A stretch of DNA of 64,000 nucleotides, from the NCBI GenBank assembly GCA_030278955.1, contig JAOANR010000004.1:21212976-21276975 (forward strand), read 5' to 3'. This DNA is from Hygrophila difformis (lineage: Eukaryota > Streptophyta > Magnoliopsida > Lamiales > Acanthaceae). Shown piece by piece: positions 33,862 to 46,900 of the stretch (the stretch's first letter is position 1; every line of letters starts with the position of its first letter). The notes beneath the pieces are model-generated. The model was not told the origin of the DNA. It made no database searches and saw only the letters and a list, made by a program, of their open reading frames with translations. A program made the translations under genes and the position numbers.

Positions 33862-36552
33862 TGTAATACCCGAGAATTTTGCAACATAAAATAAATAAAT
33901 AGATAATAAATAAATACAATACTTAAATAAACATGATAAAGGGATAAAGAATCAAAAAAGATGAGAAATGAAATTTAAATTAAAAAGGAATCAAAATTCC
34001 AAGAACCCGGGAAGCCGAAGACAATTTAATCGAATAAATGGTTACACGGAAACCCAACACCGATGGACTCAATAACTCGAGTCCAAACATAAATTTAGAT
34101 CCGAGTAAAATTAAGATAGGAAATCGGAGCCCGAAGATACCCCGGAAATCCGAATCCGGGAACATAGGGGGATAGAAGCCCGAAAGAGAGGAGGAAACGC
34201 CCGACGGATCGCACGACCCGGCCCAGACCGAAGTCCAGGCCAGGACGGCGCGGTGGCCGCGCGCCCAATGGGGAAAACCGCGCCAACAGCGCGCCACATG
34301 ACAGATTTGTTTGTTGCGTGAATCTCTCGCCCGATTCCGGATTTTTCGACTTTCGGTTGAACATATCTCGACTCAAGACGCTTGGGGTCAGATCTTGGAC
34401 GCCCTAGGTCTTAAATATCTATAAATAAACCCTCTTGGGAGCCCCGAACATCTTTACAAAACCCTACGAAATCTCTCTACACACAAAACCCTAATTCCGG
34501 AGTCGTCGGAGGCACAAAACCGAATCAAGGGACTGACTTGGACGAAAATTAGGAGTCTTCGATCATCGGGGTAAGATTCGAACCATTCTTGTCTATTCTT
34601 TTCCATTCAAGATTCGAAAACGAATCCTAATTAAATCTCTTTCCTATTCTAAACCCCGATCCGGACGCGTTGAGGAAAAACGAAGGATCTCGGAGGGAGA
34701 ACGAATAACGTGGAAGCCACGCCTCCGAATCATCGAGCCGAGACATCCGTAAATCAGTAAGTTAACTCTTACATGGTTTTGGGGATGAATTAAAACATTC
34801 AAAACTAAAAGATTATCAAGAAACCGTAAATCTGTCAATTCTTACTTTCTATCGGCGCAACAGATTTGTTGAATTTTTCCGAACCTCAAAACGAACTCAA
34901 ACGGAAAAACTTAAAACACGAAAAACATTCCTAAGACTTAGATCTAGCTACTGTAAATTTTTGAGAATTTTTGGAATTGATATGCGAAAACCCATTGAAA
35001 CCGAGCTGGTTAAATCTAGATCTTGAAATCTTGGACAGAACTTAGGAATGATCTTGATCACGTTTTTGACTAGGGTTCTAAGCCGATTTAGATATTTTGC
35101 CGAACATGAAAGTTGTAGATAAACGTCTTAAAATGGTCTCTGTAAAATTTCATTTAATTTGGAGTTGATTTGCTATGGTAGAATTTGAAATCTTTAAACT
35201 GTGACATATAAAATTCGGACAGATTTGTTCTTATGTGAAAATTGACGTTTTTGACATATTTGGGTATCTCGGATTGAAAAAGTTAAAACACGAAAGTTGT
35301 TCGTCTCGACGTTTCTGGGTCAGTAGTGAAATTTCGGAATTTTTGGAATTAAATCTGAATTTAGACGAATTTAAGAGTAAACGATGGTTGACCGAGTCAA
35401 ATCTTGAAAAATCTTGTTGAAAAAGATTTTGAATGATATCGGAGCGGATAGCGTCCTGAAATAGTATATTTTGAGAAACTTACTAAACTTGAGAAATTAG
35501 CCTTTAAGGTTTAAATGATTGGGAATTCCATTGAAATAAAATACGCATGAAATACGATGCTTGCCGAAAGGCAATTGAAATATCCTGCTTGCCGAAAGGC
35601 AATTGAAATATCTTGCTTGCCGAAAGGCAATTGAAATATCTTGCTTGCCGAAAGGCAATTGAAATATCCTGCTTGCCGAAAGGCAATTGAAATATCCTGC
35701 TTGCCGAAAGGCAATTGAAATATCTTGCTTGCCGAAAGGCAATTGAAATATCCTGCTTGCCGAAAGGCAATTGAAATATCCTGCTTGCCGAAAGGCAATT
35801 GAAATATCTTGCTTGCCGAAAGGCAATTGAAATATACTGCTTGCCGAAAGGCAATTGAAATATAAAACTTGCCGAATGGAAATTGAAATATAAACTTGAA
35901 ACATGAGACATGAGATATGAAACTAGGAGACTCGAAAATTGTTCCCTTTGGATTATGCTTTTAAATTATGTCCTATAATTATATTGCTTTGCAAATTATA
36001 TTTATGATCTTATGAAATCTCTATCCTTTAAATTATGCCATTTAATTATTGTTAGATAAATAAGTTAAATTATGTGGTGTTGTGCACATGTTTTCTTTAA
36101 ATATTAAATAATGGCTTTGAAACCCCATAGATATGTATGTGTTAACTTACTCAGCACGTAGTGCTGACCAAAACCATATTTTCTTTTTCTTTTCCTTCCA
36201 GAGTTGAGAATTATGCATCGTCATATGCATACACGGGAAGCTTGGGAGGATATATTAGTTTGAATTTTTGTATTAGACTAGATCTTGCATGAACGGGCCT
36301 GTTTAACCCGTGATTAGGCCGTGTTGGCCCTATATTTAAAATTCCGCTGCGATCCATATATGTAAATATTATTTTTCCGCTGCAACTTTGATGTACTATT
36401 TTTAAATTATATATAAATGGGATGTTTGAATGTTTTAAATTCTGAAAAACCATAGCCTTGCATCTCTTTAGCAAGCTCGGAGAAACCGTGTCGTGCTAGG
36501 GAGATGTTGCGGTGACATCCCGACCTGGGTGACCAAAAACCGGGGTGTTACA
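33862..36552 (+). mobile_element. Array C LTR 2
   Basis: 2691 bp. It differs from LTR 1 mainly by one extra 28-bp hairpin unit (eleven plus one decayed, 35559-35883) and scattered substitutions. Confidence 0.92.
35559..35883 (+). repeat. 28-bp GNRA-hairpin repeats, C LTR 2
   Basis: Eleven full units and one decayed unit with stem TTGCC, loop GAAA, stem GGCAA. Confidence 0.9.
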
Positions 36553-37570
36553 AGGTGGTATCAGAGCCCAGAATATTTTAAAGCTATCTATTTCAAAGAA
36601 AATATCTGATACCAAAGTGGTATCAGAGCCCGGCTATTTTTAAACTATTATTTTTAAACCATTATTATTTTTAAACTATTATTAATATTTTGACTATTAT
36701 TTTAAATTTTAAAGTATTATTTCCATGGGAAAATTTTTATTTTAAAAACCCATGGGAAAATATATATATGTGGTGCATTAAATTATCATTGGGGGGAAAT
36801 ATCATTTGCATTTGCATGTTGCATCTCTGTTATGAACTTAGAATCTTGGCGAAACTTGAACTTAGAATCTTGGAAACTTGAACTTAGAATCTTGGAAATT
36901 TCAACTTAGAATCTTTGCGAATTTGAACTTAGAATCTTGGCGAAGTTGAACCTAGAATCTTGGCGAAATTAACTTATATCTCTTGTTACACCAATATAAT
37001 CTTGAGGCATTACATCGAATTAGAAACAGTAACTAGATACTGATCCTGCCTTAGTTTTAGATCGCGTTCATCTAAGCGCACGCCTAAACATAACAATCCT
37101 CGACCTTAGCCATTCCTACCCTTGTACAAATTCGAGAACTCCTTAATGTGGAACAATAAAAATCAAGTCTTTATTAAAACACTCTCTATTCCAAAAATTT
37201 TGTTGGATTCCCAAACAACAAATCCATTTCAAACGCACGACTCATTTAAACCTTGACCCGAACCTTCTTGAGAATAATGAATAGGCAGTTATGGGGACAT
37301 AACTGAAGTCCTAAGGGGGAGAGGATGTAATACCCCGTAAAATAGACATTTATTTTTGACGATAAGTATTCCGAATGAATAAATAAACATATTCAAATTG
37401 TTTTGAACTACGTTATGGCTTGATCCCTTCACAGGGTACGTAGGCAGCTTAGAAGTTTTAATTCTAAGTTCAGTCACAAAATAATAAAATAAACAAAAGG
37501 ATTAGTTCCTAATACGAGAAAAGTCGAAACACAACTTCGAGGACGAAGTTGATTCTTAAGGAGGGTAGAC
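36553..37570 (+). mobile_element. Array C internal region 2 (non-coding)
   Basis: Same organisation as region 1. It shares with region 3, against region 1, several variants (aacttatatctc, gcattacatcg, ggggacataactg), so regions 2 and 3 come from the later duplication. Confidence 0.9.
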
Positions 37571-40232
37571 TGTAATACCCGAGAATTTTGCAACATAAAA
37601 TAAATAAATAGATAATAAATAAATACAATACTTAAATAAACATGATAAAGGGATAAAGAATCAAAAAAGATGAGAAATGAAATTTAAATTAAAAAGGAAT
37701 CAAAATTCCAAGAACCCGGGAAGCCGAAGACAATTTAATCGAATAAATGGTTACACGGAAACCCAACACTGATGGACTCAATAACTCGAGTCCAAACATA
37801 AATTTAGATCCGAGTAAAATTAAGATAGGAAATCGGAGCCCGAAGATACCCCGGAAATCCGAATCCGGGAACATAGGGGGATAGAAGCCCGAAAGAGAGG
37901 AGGAAACGCCCGACGGATCGCACGACCCGGCCCAGACCGAAGTCCAGGCCAGGACGGCGCGGTGGCCGCGCGCCCAATGGGGAAAACCGCGCCAACAGCG
38001 CGCCACATGACAGATTTGTTTGTTGCGTGAATCTCTCGCCCGATTCCGGATTTTTCGACTTTCGGTTGAACATATCTCGACTCAAGATGCTTGGGGTCAG
38101 ATCTTGGACGCCCTAGGTCTTAAATATCTATAAATAAACCCTCTTGGGAGCCCCGAACATCTTTACAAAACCCTACGAAATCTCTCTACACACAAAACCC
38201 TAATTCCGGAATCGTCGGAGGCACAAAACCGAATCAAGGGACTGACTTGGACGAAAATTAGGAGTCTTCGATCATCGGGGTAAGATTCGAACCATTCTTG
38301 TCTATTCTTTTCCATTCAAGATTCGAAAACGAATCCTAATTAAATCTCTTTCCTATTCTAAACCCCGATCCGGACGCGTTGAGGAAAAACGAAGGATCTC
38401 GGAGGGAGAACGAAGAACGTGGAAGCCACGCCTCCGAATCATCGAGCCGAGACATCCGTAAATCAGTAAGTTAACTCTTACATGGTTTTGGGGATGAATT
38501 AAAACATTCAAAACTAAAAGATTATCAAGAAACCGTAAATCTGTCAATTCTTACTTTCTATCGGCGCAACAGATTTGTTGAATTTTTCCGAACCTCAAAC
38601 CGAACTCAAACGGAAAAACTTAAAACACGAAAAACATTCCTAAGACTTAGATCTAGCTACTGTAAATTTTTGAGAATTTTTGGAATTGATATGCGAAAAC
38701 CCATTGAAACCGAGCTGGTTAAATCTAGATCTTGAAATCTTGGACAGAACTTAGGAATGATCTTGATCACGTTTTTGACTAGGGTTCTAGGCCGATTTAG
38801 ATATTTTGCCGAACATGAAAGTTGTAGATAAACGTCTTAAGATGGTCTCTGTAAAATTTCATTTAATTTGGAGTTGATTTGCTATGGTAGAATATGAAAT
38901 CTTTAAACTGTGACATATAAAATTCGGACAGATTTGTTCTTATGCGAAAATTGACGTTTTTGACATATTTGGGTATCTCGGATTGAAAAAGTTAAAACAC
39001 GAAAGTTGTTCGGCTCGACGTTTCTGGGTCAGTAGTGAAATTTCGGAATTTTTGGAATTAAATCTGAATTTAGACGAATTGAAGAGTAAACGATGGTTGA
39101 CCGAGTCAAATCTTGAAAAATCTTGTTGAAAAAGATTTTGAATGATATCGGAGCGGATAGCGTCCTGAAATAGTATATTTTGAGAAACTTACTAAACTTG
39201 AGAAATTAGCCTTTAAGGTTTAAATGATTGGGAATTCCATTGAAATAAAATACGCATGAAATACGATGCTTGCCGAAAGGCAATTGAAATATCCTGCTTG
39301 CCGAAAGGCGATTGAAATATCTTGCTTGCCGAAAGGCAATTGAAATATCTTGCTTGCCGAAAGGCAATTGAAATATCCTGCTTGCCGAAAGGCAATTGAA
39401 ATATCTTGCTTGCCGAAAGGCAATTGAAATATCCTGCTTGCCGAAAGGCAATTGAAATATCTGCTTGCCGAAAGGCAATTGAAATATCTTGCTTGCCGAA
39501 AGGCAATTGAAATATACTGCTTGCCGAAAGGCAATTGAAATATAAAACTTGCCGAATGGAAATTGAAATATAAACTTGAAACATGAGACATGAGATATGA
39601 AACTAGGAGACTCGAAAATTGTTCCCTTTGGATTATGCTTTTAAATTATGTCCTATAATTATATTGCTTTGCAAATTATATTTATGATCTTATGAAATCT
39701 CTATCCTTTAAATTATGCCATTTAATTATTGTTAGATAAATAAGTTAAATTATGTGGTGTTGTGCACATGTTTTCTTTAAATATTAAATAATGGCTTTGA
39801 AACCCCATAGATATGTATGTGTTAACTTACTCAGCACGTAGTGCTGACCAAAACCATATTTTCTTTTTCTTTTCCTTCCAGAGTTGAGAATTATGCATCG
39901 TCATATGCATACACGGGAAGCTTGGGAGGATATATTAGTTTGAATTTTTGTATTAGACTAGATCTTGCATGAACGGGCCTGTTTAACCCGTGATTAGGCC
40001 GTGTTGGCCCTATATTTAAAATTCCGCTGCGATCCATATATGTAAATATTATTTTTCCGCTGCAACTTTGATGTACTATTTTTAAATTATATATAAATGG
40101 GCTGTTTGAATGTTTTAAATTCTGAAAAACCATAGCCTTGCATCTCTTTAGCAAGCTCGGAGAAACCGTGTCTTGCTAGGGAGATGTTGCGGTGACATCC
40201 CGACCTGGGTGACCAAAAACCGGGGTGTTACA
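37571..40232 (+). mobile_element. Array C LTR 3
   Basis: 2662 bp. The hairpin array at 39268-39560 has ten units plus one decayed; one unit is 27 bp and one carries ggcg for ggca. Confidence 0.92.
39268..39560 (+). repeat. 28-bp GNRA-hairpin repeats, C LTR 3
   Basis: Ten units and one decayed unit; one unit is shortened to 27 bp (atatctgctt). Confidence 0.9.
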
Positions 40233-41250
40233 AGGTGGTATCAGAGCCCAGAATATTTTAAAGCTATCTATTTCAAAGAAAATATCTGATACCAAAGTGG
40301 TATCAGAGCCCGGCTATTTTTAAACTATTATTTTTAAACCATTATTATTTTTAAACTATTATTAATATTTTGACTATTATTTTAAATTTTAAAGTATTAT
40401 TTCCATGGGAAAATTTTTATTTTAAAAACCCATGGGAAAATATATATATGTGGTGCATTAAATTATCATTGGGGGGAAATATCATTTGCATTTGCATGTT
40501 GCATCTCTGTTATGAACTTAGAATCTTGGCGAAACTTGAACTTAGAATCTTGGAAACTTGAACTTAGAATCTTGGAAATTTCAACTTAGAATCTTTGCGA
40601 ATTTGAACTTAGAATCTTGGCGAAGTTGAACCTAGAATCTTGGCGAAATTAACTTATATCTCTTGTTACACCAATATAATCTTGAGGCATTACATCGAAT
40701 TAGAAACAGTAACTAGATACTGATCCTGCCTTAGTTTTAGATCGCGTTCATCTAAGCGCACGCCTAAACATAACAATCCTCGACCTTAGCCATTCCTACC
40801 CTTGTACAAATTCGAGAACTCCTTAATGTGGAACAATAAAAATCAAGTCTTTATTAAAACACTCTCTATTCCAAAAATTTTGTTGGATTCCCAAACAACA
40901 AATCCATTTCAAACGCACGACTCATTTAAACCTTGACCCGAACCTTCTTGAGAATAATGAATAGGCAGTTATGGGGACATAACTGAAGTCCTAAGGGGGA
41001 GAGGATGTAATACCCCGTAAAATAGACATTTATTTTTGACGATATGTATTCCGAATGAATAAATAAACATATTCAAATTGTTTTGAACTACGTTATGGCT
41101 TGATCCCTTCACAGGGTACGTAGGCAGCTTAGAAGTTTTAATTCTAAGTTCAGTCACAAAATAATAAAATAAACAAAAGGATTAGTTCCTAATACGAGAA
41201 AAGCCGAAACACAACTTCGAGGACGAAGTTGATTCTTAAGGAGGATAGAC
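40233..41250 (+). mobile_element. Array C internal region 3 (non-coding)
   Basis: As regions 1 and 2: double primer site (second at 40298), direct repeats, double polypurine tract, no coding sequence. Confidence 0.9.
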
Positions 41251-43912
41251 TGTAATACCCGAGAATTTTGCAACATAAAATAAATAAATAGATAATAAAT
41301 AAATACAATACTTAAATAAACATGATAAAGGGATAAAGAATAAAAAAAGATGAGAAATGAAATTTAAATTAAAAAGGAATCAAAATTCCAAGAACCCGGG
41401 AAGCCGAAGACAATTTAATCGAATAAATGGTTACACGGAAACCCAACACCGATGGACTCAATAACTCGAGTCCAAACATAAATTTAGATCCGAGTAAAAT
41501 TAAGATAGGAAATCGGAGCCCGAAGATACCCCGGAAATCCGAATCCGGGAACATAGGGGGATAGAAGCCCGAAAGAGAGGAGGAAACGCCCGACGGATCG
41601 CACGACCCGGCCCAGACCGAAGTCCAGGCCAGGACGGCGCGGTGGCCGCGCGCCCAATGGGGAAAACCGCGCCAACAGCGCGCCACATGACAGATTTGTT
41701 TGTTGCGTGAATCTCTCGCCCGATTCCGGATTTTTCGACTTTCGGTTGAACATATCTCGACTCAAGACCCTTGGGGTCAGATCTTGGACGCCCTAGGTCT
41801 TAAATATCTATAAATAAACCCTCTTGGGAGCCCCGAACATCTTTACAAAACCCTACGAAATCTCTCTACACACAAAACCCTAATTCCGGAGTCGTCGGAG
41901 GCACAAAACCGAATCAAGGGACTGACTTGGACGAAAATTAGGAGTCTTCGATCATCGGGGTAAGATTCGAACCATTCTTGTCTATTCTTTTCCATTCAAG
42001 ATTCGAAAACGAATCCTAATTAAATCTCTTTCCTATTCTAAACCCCGATCCGGACGCGTTGAGGAAAAACGAAGGATCTCGGAGGGAGAACGAAGAACGT
42101 GGAAGCCACGCCTCCGAATCATCGAGCCGAGACATCCGTAAATCTGTAAGTTAACTCTTACATAGTTTTGGGGATGAATTAAAACATTCAAAACTAAAAG
42201 ATTATCAAGAAACCGTAAATCTGTCAATTCTTACTTTCTATCGACGCAACAGATTTGTTGAATTTTTCCGAACCTCAAAACGAACTCAAACGGAAAAACT
42301 TAAAACACGAAAAACATTCCTAAGACTTAGATCTAGCTACTGTAAATTTTTGAGAATTTTTGGAATTGATATGCGAAAACCCATTGAAACCGAGCTGGTT
42401 AAATCTAGATCTTGAAATCTTGGACAGAACTTAGGAATGATCTTGATCACGTTTTTTACTAGGGTTCTAGGCCGATTTAGATATTTTGCCGAACATGAAA
42501 GTTGTAGATAAACGTCTTAAGATGGTCTCTGTAAAATTTCATTTAATTTGGAGTTGATTTGCTATGGTAGAATTTGAAATCTTTAAACTGTGACATATAA
42601 AATTCGGACAGATTTGTTCTTATGCGAAAATTGACGTTTTTGACATATTGGGTATCTCGGATTGAAAAAGTTAAAACACGAAAGTTGTTCGTCTCGACGT
42701 TTCTGGGTCAGTAGTGAAATTTCGGAATTTTTGGAATTAAATCTGAATTTAGACGAATTTAAGAGTAAACGATGGTTGACCGAGTCAAATCTTGAAAAAT
42801 CTTGTTGAAAAAGATTTTGAATGATATCGGAGCGGATAGCGTCCTGAAATAGTATATTTTGAGAAACTTACTAAACTTGAGAAATTAGCCTTTAAGGTTT
42901 AAATGATTGGGAATTCCATTGAAATAAAATACGCATGAAATACGATGCTTGCCGAAAGGCAATTGAAATATCCTGCTTGCCGAAAGGCAATTGAAATATC
43001 TTGCTTGCCGAAAGGCAATTGAAATATCCTGCTTGCCGAAAGGCAATTGAAATATCCTGCTTGCCGAAAGGCAATTGAAATATCTTGCTTGCCGAAAGGC
43101 AATTGAAATATCCTGCTTGCCGAAAGGCAATTGAAATATCCTGCTTGCCGAAAGGCAATTGAAATATCTTGCTTGCCGAAAGGCAATTGAAATATACTGC
43201 TTGCCGAAAGGCAATTGAAATATAAAACTTGCCGAATGGAAATTGAAATATAAACTTGAAACATGAGACATGAGATATGAAACTAGGAGACTCGAAAATT
43301 GTTCCTTTTGGATTATGCTTTTAAATTATGTCCTATAATTATATTGCTTTGCAAATTATATTTATGATCTTATGAAATCTCCATCCTTTAAATTATGCCA
43401 TTTAATTATTGTTAGATAAATAAGTTAAATTATGTGGTGTTGTGCACATGTTTTCTTTAAATATTAAATAATGGCTTTGAAACCCCATAGATATGTATGT
43501 GTTAACTTACTCAGCACGTAGTGCTGACCAAAACCATATTTTCTTTTTCTTTTCCTTCCAGAGTTGAGAATTATGCATCGTCATATGCATACACGGGAAG
43601 CTTGGGAGGATATATTAGTTTGAATTTTTGTATTAGACTAGATCTTGCATGAACGGGCCTGTTTAACCCGTGATTAGGCCGTGTTGGCCCTATATTTAAA
43701 ATTCCGCTGCGATCCATATATGTAAATATTATTTTTCCGCTGCAACTTTGATGTACTATTTTTAAATTATATATAAATGGGCTGTTTGAATGTTTTAAAT
43801 TCTGAAAAACCATAGCCTTGCATCTCTTTAGCAAGCTCGGAGAAACCGTGTCTTGCTAGGGAGATGTGGCGGTGACATCCCGACCTGGGTGACCAAAAAC
43901 CGGGGTGTTACA
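41251..43912 (+). mobile_element. Array C LTR 4
   Basis: 2662 bp, hairpin array 42947-43240. It ends GGGGTGTTACA and is followed by the TTATC duplication and element B leader sequence with no primer site, which marks the true right end of the array. Confidence 0.92.
42947..43240 (+). repeat. 28-bp GNRA-hairpin repeats, C LTR 4
   Basis: Ten units and one decayed unit, as in the other C LTRs. Confidence 0.9.
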
Positions 43913-43957
43913 TTATCGAATCTCCCTGAACTTTACACCTTCCTTGGTTGTAACAGG

Positions 43958-46900
43958 ATGGCACCCCGAGGACGACCAAGGACCTTCCCTGCCACCCCCA
44001 ACACCCACGGCACGCCGGGACAACCCAATGAGCAGGCACCTAACGCGGAGGTGCCGAACCCGGTAGGACCAATGCCCAACCCTGCGGAAGGGCGAATGAG
44101 GAATAGGGAAGAATTACTAATCGCACTGGGTAATGCTTACGTTAACCAGGGTGGAGCTGCCGCGGCGCCACCACCGGAAGCGAGGATCAACTACTTGGCT
44201 GCGGTGAACCCCTACCGGCCTCCTTATTACGTCGGGGAGGAAGACCCCGCTAAGCTGGAAGAATGGTTGAGAACCTTCGACAAACTGCTGAAGGCGGTAA
44301 GATGCCAGGAGGGGGAGAAGGTCCACGTGGCCTCGTACTATCTGGGTGGCGAGGCCGACGACTGGTGGCAGGCTACCCAGGGGAAGCTGGCAGAGGATGA
44401 TGAACCTTACTCGTGGAACGAGTTCATGGAGTTACTCCGGGAGCACTTCTACCCAATGAGTACTAAGGCGGCACTGTACGAGGAGTTCTCATCCCTGAAG
44501 CAAGGAGAGAAATCTGTTCAAGAATACTATGCACGGTTTAAGGTGTTGGTGAGATTTGCGCCCAGGATGGTACCTACGGACGGGGAGAAGGCGCAAAAGT
44601 TCGAAATGGGATTGAACTTGTCAATTCGGGAGGTGATCACTGGAGTTAACTACCCGGACCTGCAATCTGTCTACGATCGGGTAGTAGCAGTAGCACGAGT
44701 GCAACAGCTAAAGAGGAAGGCTGCTGGGGAATCTAGCCGAGGGGCGCAAGGACCAGACAAGAGGAACAGGGATAACAGGACGGGCAACACTACTGGCGGG
44801 GACAACTTTCGACGAGGTCCGAACGGGAATGCTCAGAACAACAATGGTCGAAATGTCAACCAAGGAGGCCGAGTGCCGCCATGCCCAAGGTGTGGCAGGC
44901 CGCACCTGGTGAGAAGATGTCCTCAAGTGGGCGAGTGCTTCCGGTGCGGCCGAATTGGCCATCGGAGGGAGGAATGTCGAACCCGACTCGAGAACATCAC
45001 AAAGAGAGAATATCTGGTCATTGGACCTAACGAGCCGTTCAACCAGGGAGGTAGAAACGGCAACAATCAAGGATATCGGCCTCCTCCGAATCCGAACCAA
45101 CGCCCTCCGAACCAGCAGCAAAACGCAAATCCAAATCAAAACCAGCCAGCCAATCAAGGGAGGCTGATGGGGAGGTTGAACGTGATCGACCAGGCTGACA
45201 TACCCGCGCAGGGTGACGTGATGGCAGGTACTTTCCATGTCCTAAGTACTCCACTTAGAGTCTTATTTGATTCCGGAGCCAGTTGTTCGATTGTATCTTC
45301 GAGAGTCGTAACTGAACTAGATCTACCTAAGTGCGAGATGATTAGCTTAGGCATCCAACTGCCCTCTGGAGAAGTAATAGCATGCTCTAAACGCTACAAT
45401 GGAATACCGATAGTAATAAAGAACGTAGAGTTTTTCGCAAACTTAGTAGAGTTCAACGTCAGAGACTTTGACGTCATACTAGGAATGGATTGGCTAACCC
45501 GGTATAAGGCCGTGATCGAGTGCCAAAAGCAAAAGATCACGCTGTCGAAAAGTAGGGGGAAAAGAGTCATCTTCTACTCTCAACCCCCTAAGAAATCTAA
45601 CAAGATAGTCAACGTCCTAGAGTTATGTAGCCTAATGCGTAAGGGCCACGCGCTATACGCATGCTACGTTCATAACCTCGAGGCTGAAGGAGTAAAGATA
45701 GACAACATTTCGGTGGTAAGAGAGTACCCGGATGTGTTCCCGGAAGACGTTCCCGGCATGCCCCCCGAGAGGGATCTCGAGTTCACCATAGTTCTCATCC
45801 CGGGAACGGAACCTGTCTCAAAGGCTCCTTACCGCATGGCACCACCGGAGATGAAGGAGCTAAAGGAACAGCTTGAAGAATTGCTGGAAAAGGGATATAT
45901 CAGACCGAGTACGTCTCCATGGGGAGCACCGGTCTTGTTCGTCAAGAAGAAGGATGGGAGTTTGCGACTGTGTATCGACTATAGAGGACTTAACCAAGTC
46001 ACTATCAAGAACAAGTACCCGTTGCCCAGAATCGAGGATCTGTTCGACCAGCTGAAGGGAGCTACTGTGTTCTCCAAGATCGACCTGCGTTCGGGATATC
46101 ATCAACTGCGAATCGCTGAGAAGGACATCCCAAAGACAGCGTTCAGGACTCGCTATGGACACTACGAATTCACAGTACTGTCATTCGGACTAACGAACGC
46201 CCCGGCAATGTTCATGAACCTCATGAACAACGTGTTCCGAGGGCTATTAGATCAATGCATAGTGGTATTCATAGACGACATCTTGATCTACTCAAGGGAC
46301 GAGGAAGAACATTCCGAGCACTTACATAAAGTGCTGAGGATCCTCCGAGAAAATCAGCTATATGGGAAGTTGTCCAAATGCGACTTCTGGCTGAGGGAAG
46401 TAACATTCCTTGGGCATATCGTATCCGCCAGCGGAGTGGCGGTAGACCCGGCAAAGATCTCGGCAGTAACCGAGTGGGTACCACCGAAGAGCCCAACGGA
46501 GATAAGAAATTTTCTCGGACTGGCGGGCTACTACAGGCGATTTGTCCAGGACTTCTCCAAAATCGCCCGCCCATTGACCCAACTGCTGAAGAAGGGGGTG
46601 AAGTACGACTGGACTGGCGAGTGCGAAGCCGCATTCCAGGAGCTGAAGAAACGACTTACCACGGCGCCAGTATTGGCGTTACCATCAGAGAATGGAGACT
46701 TCGAGGTGTATAGCGACGCCTCGAGAGAAGGACTGGGATGCGTACTAATGCAGGATCAAAGAGTCATAGCGTACGCATCACGACAGCTGAAACCACAAGA
46801 GCAGAACTATCCGACGCACGACCTAGAACTGGCCGCGGTCGTGTTCGCCCTGAAAATTTGGAGACATTATCTCTATGGGCGGAAGTGTCGGATGTTCACC

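Larger units (their letters stand above)
30184..43912 (+). mobile_element. Array C: four LTRs and three internal regions in tandem
   Basis: LTRs at 30184-32844, 33862-36552, 37571-40232 and 41251-43912 alternate with internal regions at 32845-33861, 36553-37570 and 40233-41250. Unit periods are 3678, 3709 and 3680 bp. Only the outer ends carry a target duplication, TTATC at 30179-30183 and 43913-43917. Hence one insertion into element B was expanded to three units, most simply by unequal recombination between LTRs. No internal region encodes Gag or Pol. Confidence 0.92.

Noticed and set aside
32845..41250. Array C as three separate insertions
   Set aside because: Inner LTR borders lack target duplications and adjoin PBS or PPT directly, so a single amplified insertion fits better.
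43853..43957. Upstream ATG extending gag-pol by 35 codons
   Set aside because: It lies in the last C LTR and the target duplication; the true Gag start is at 43958, matching the Gag start of element A.
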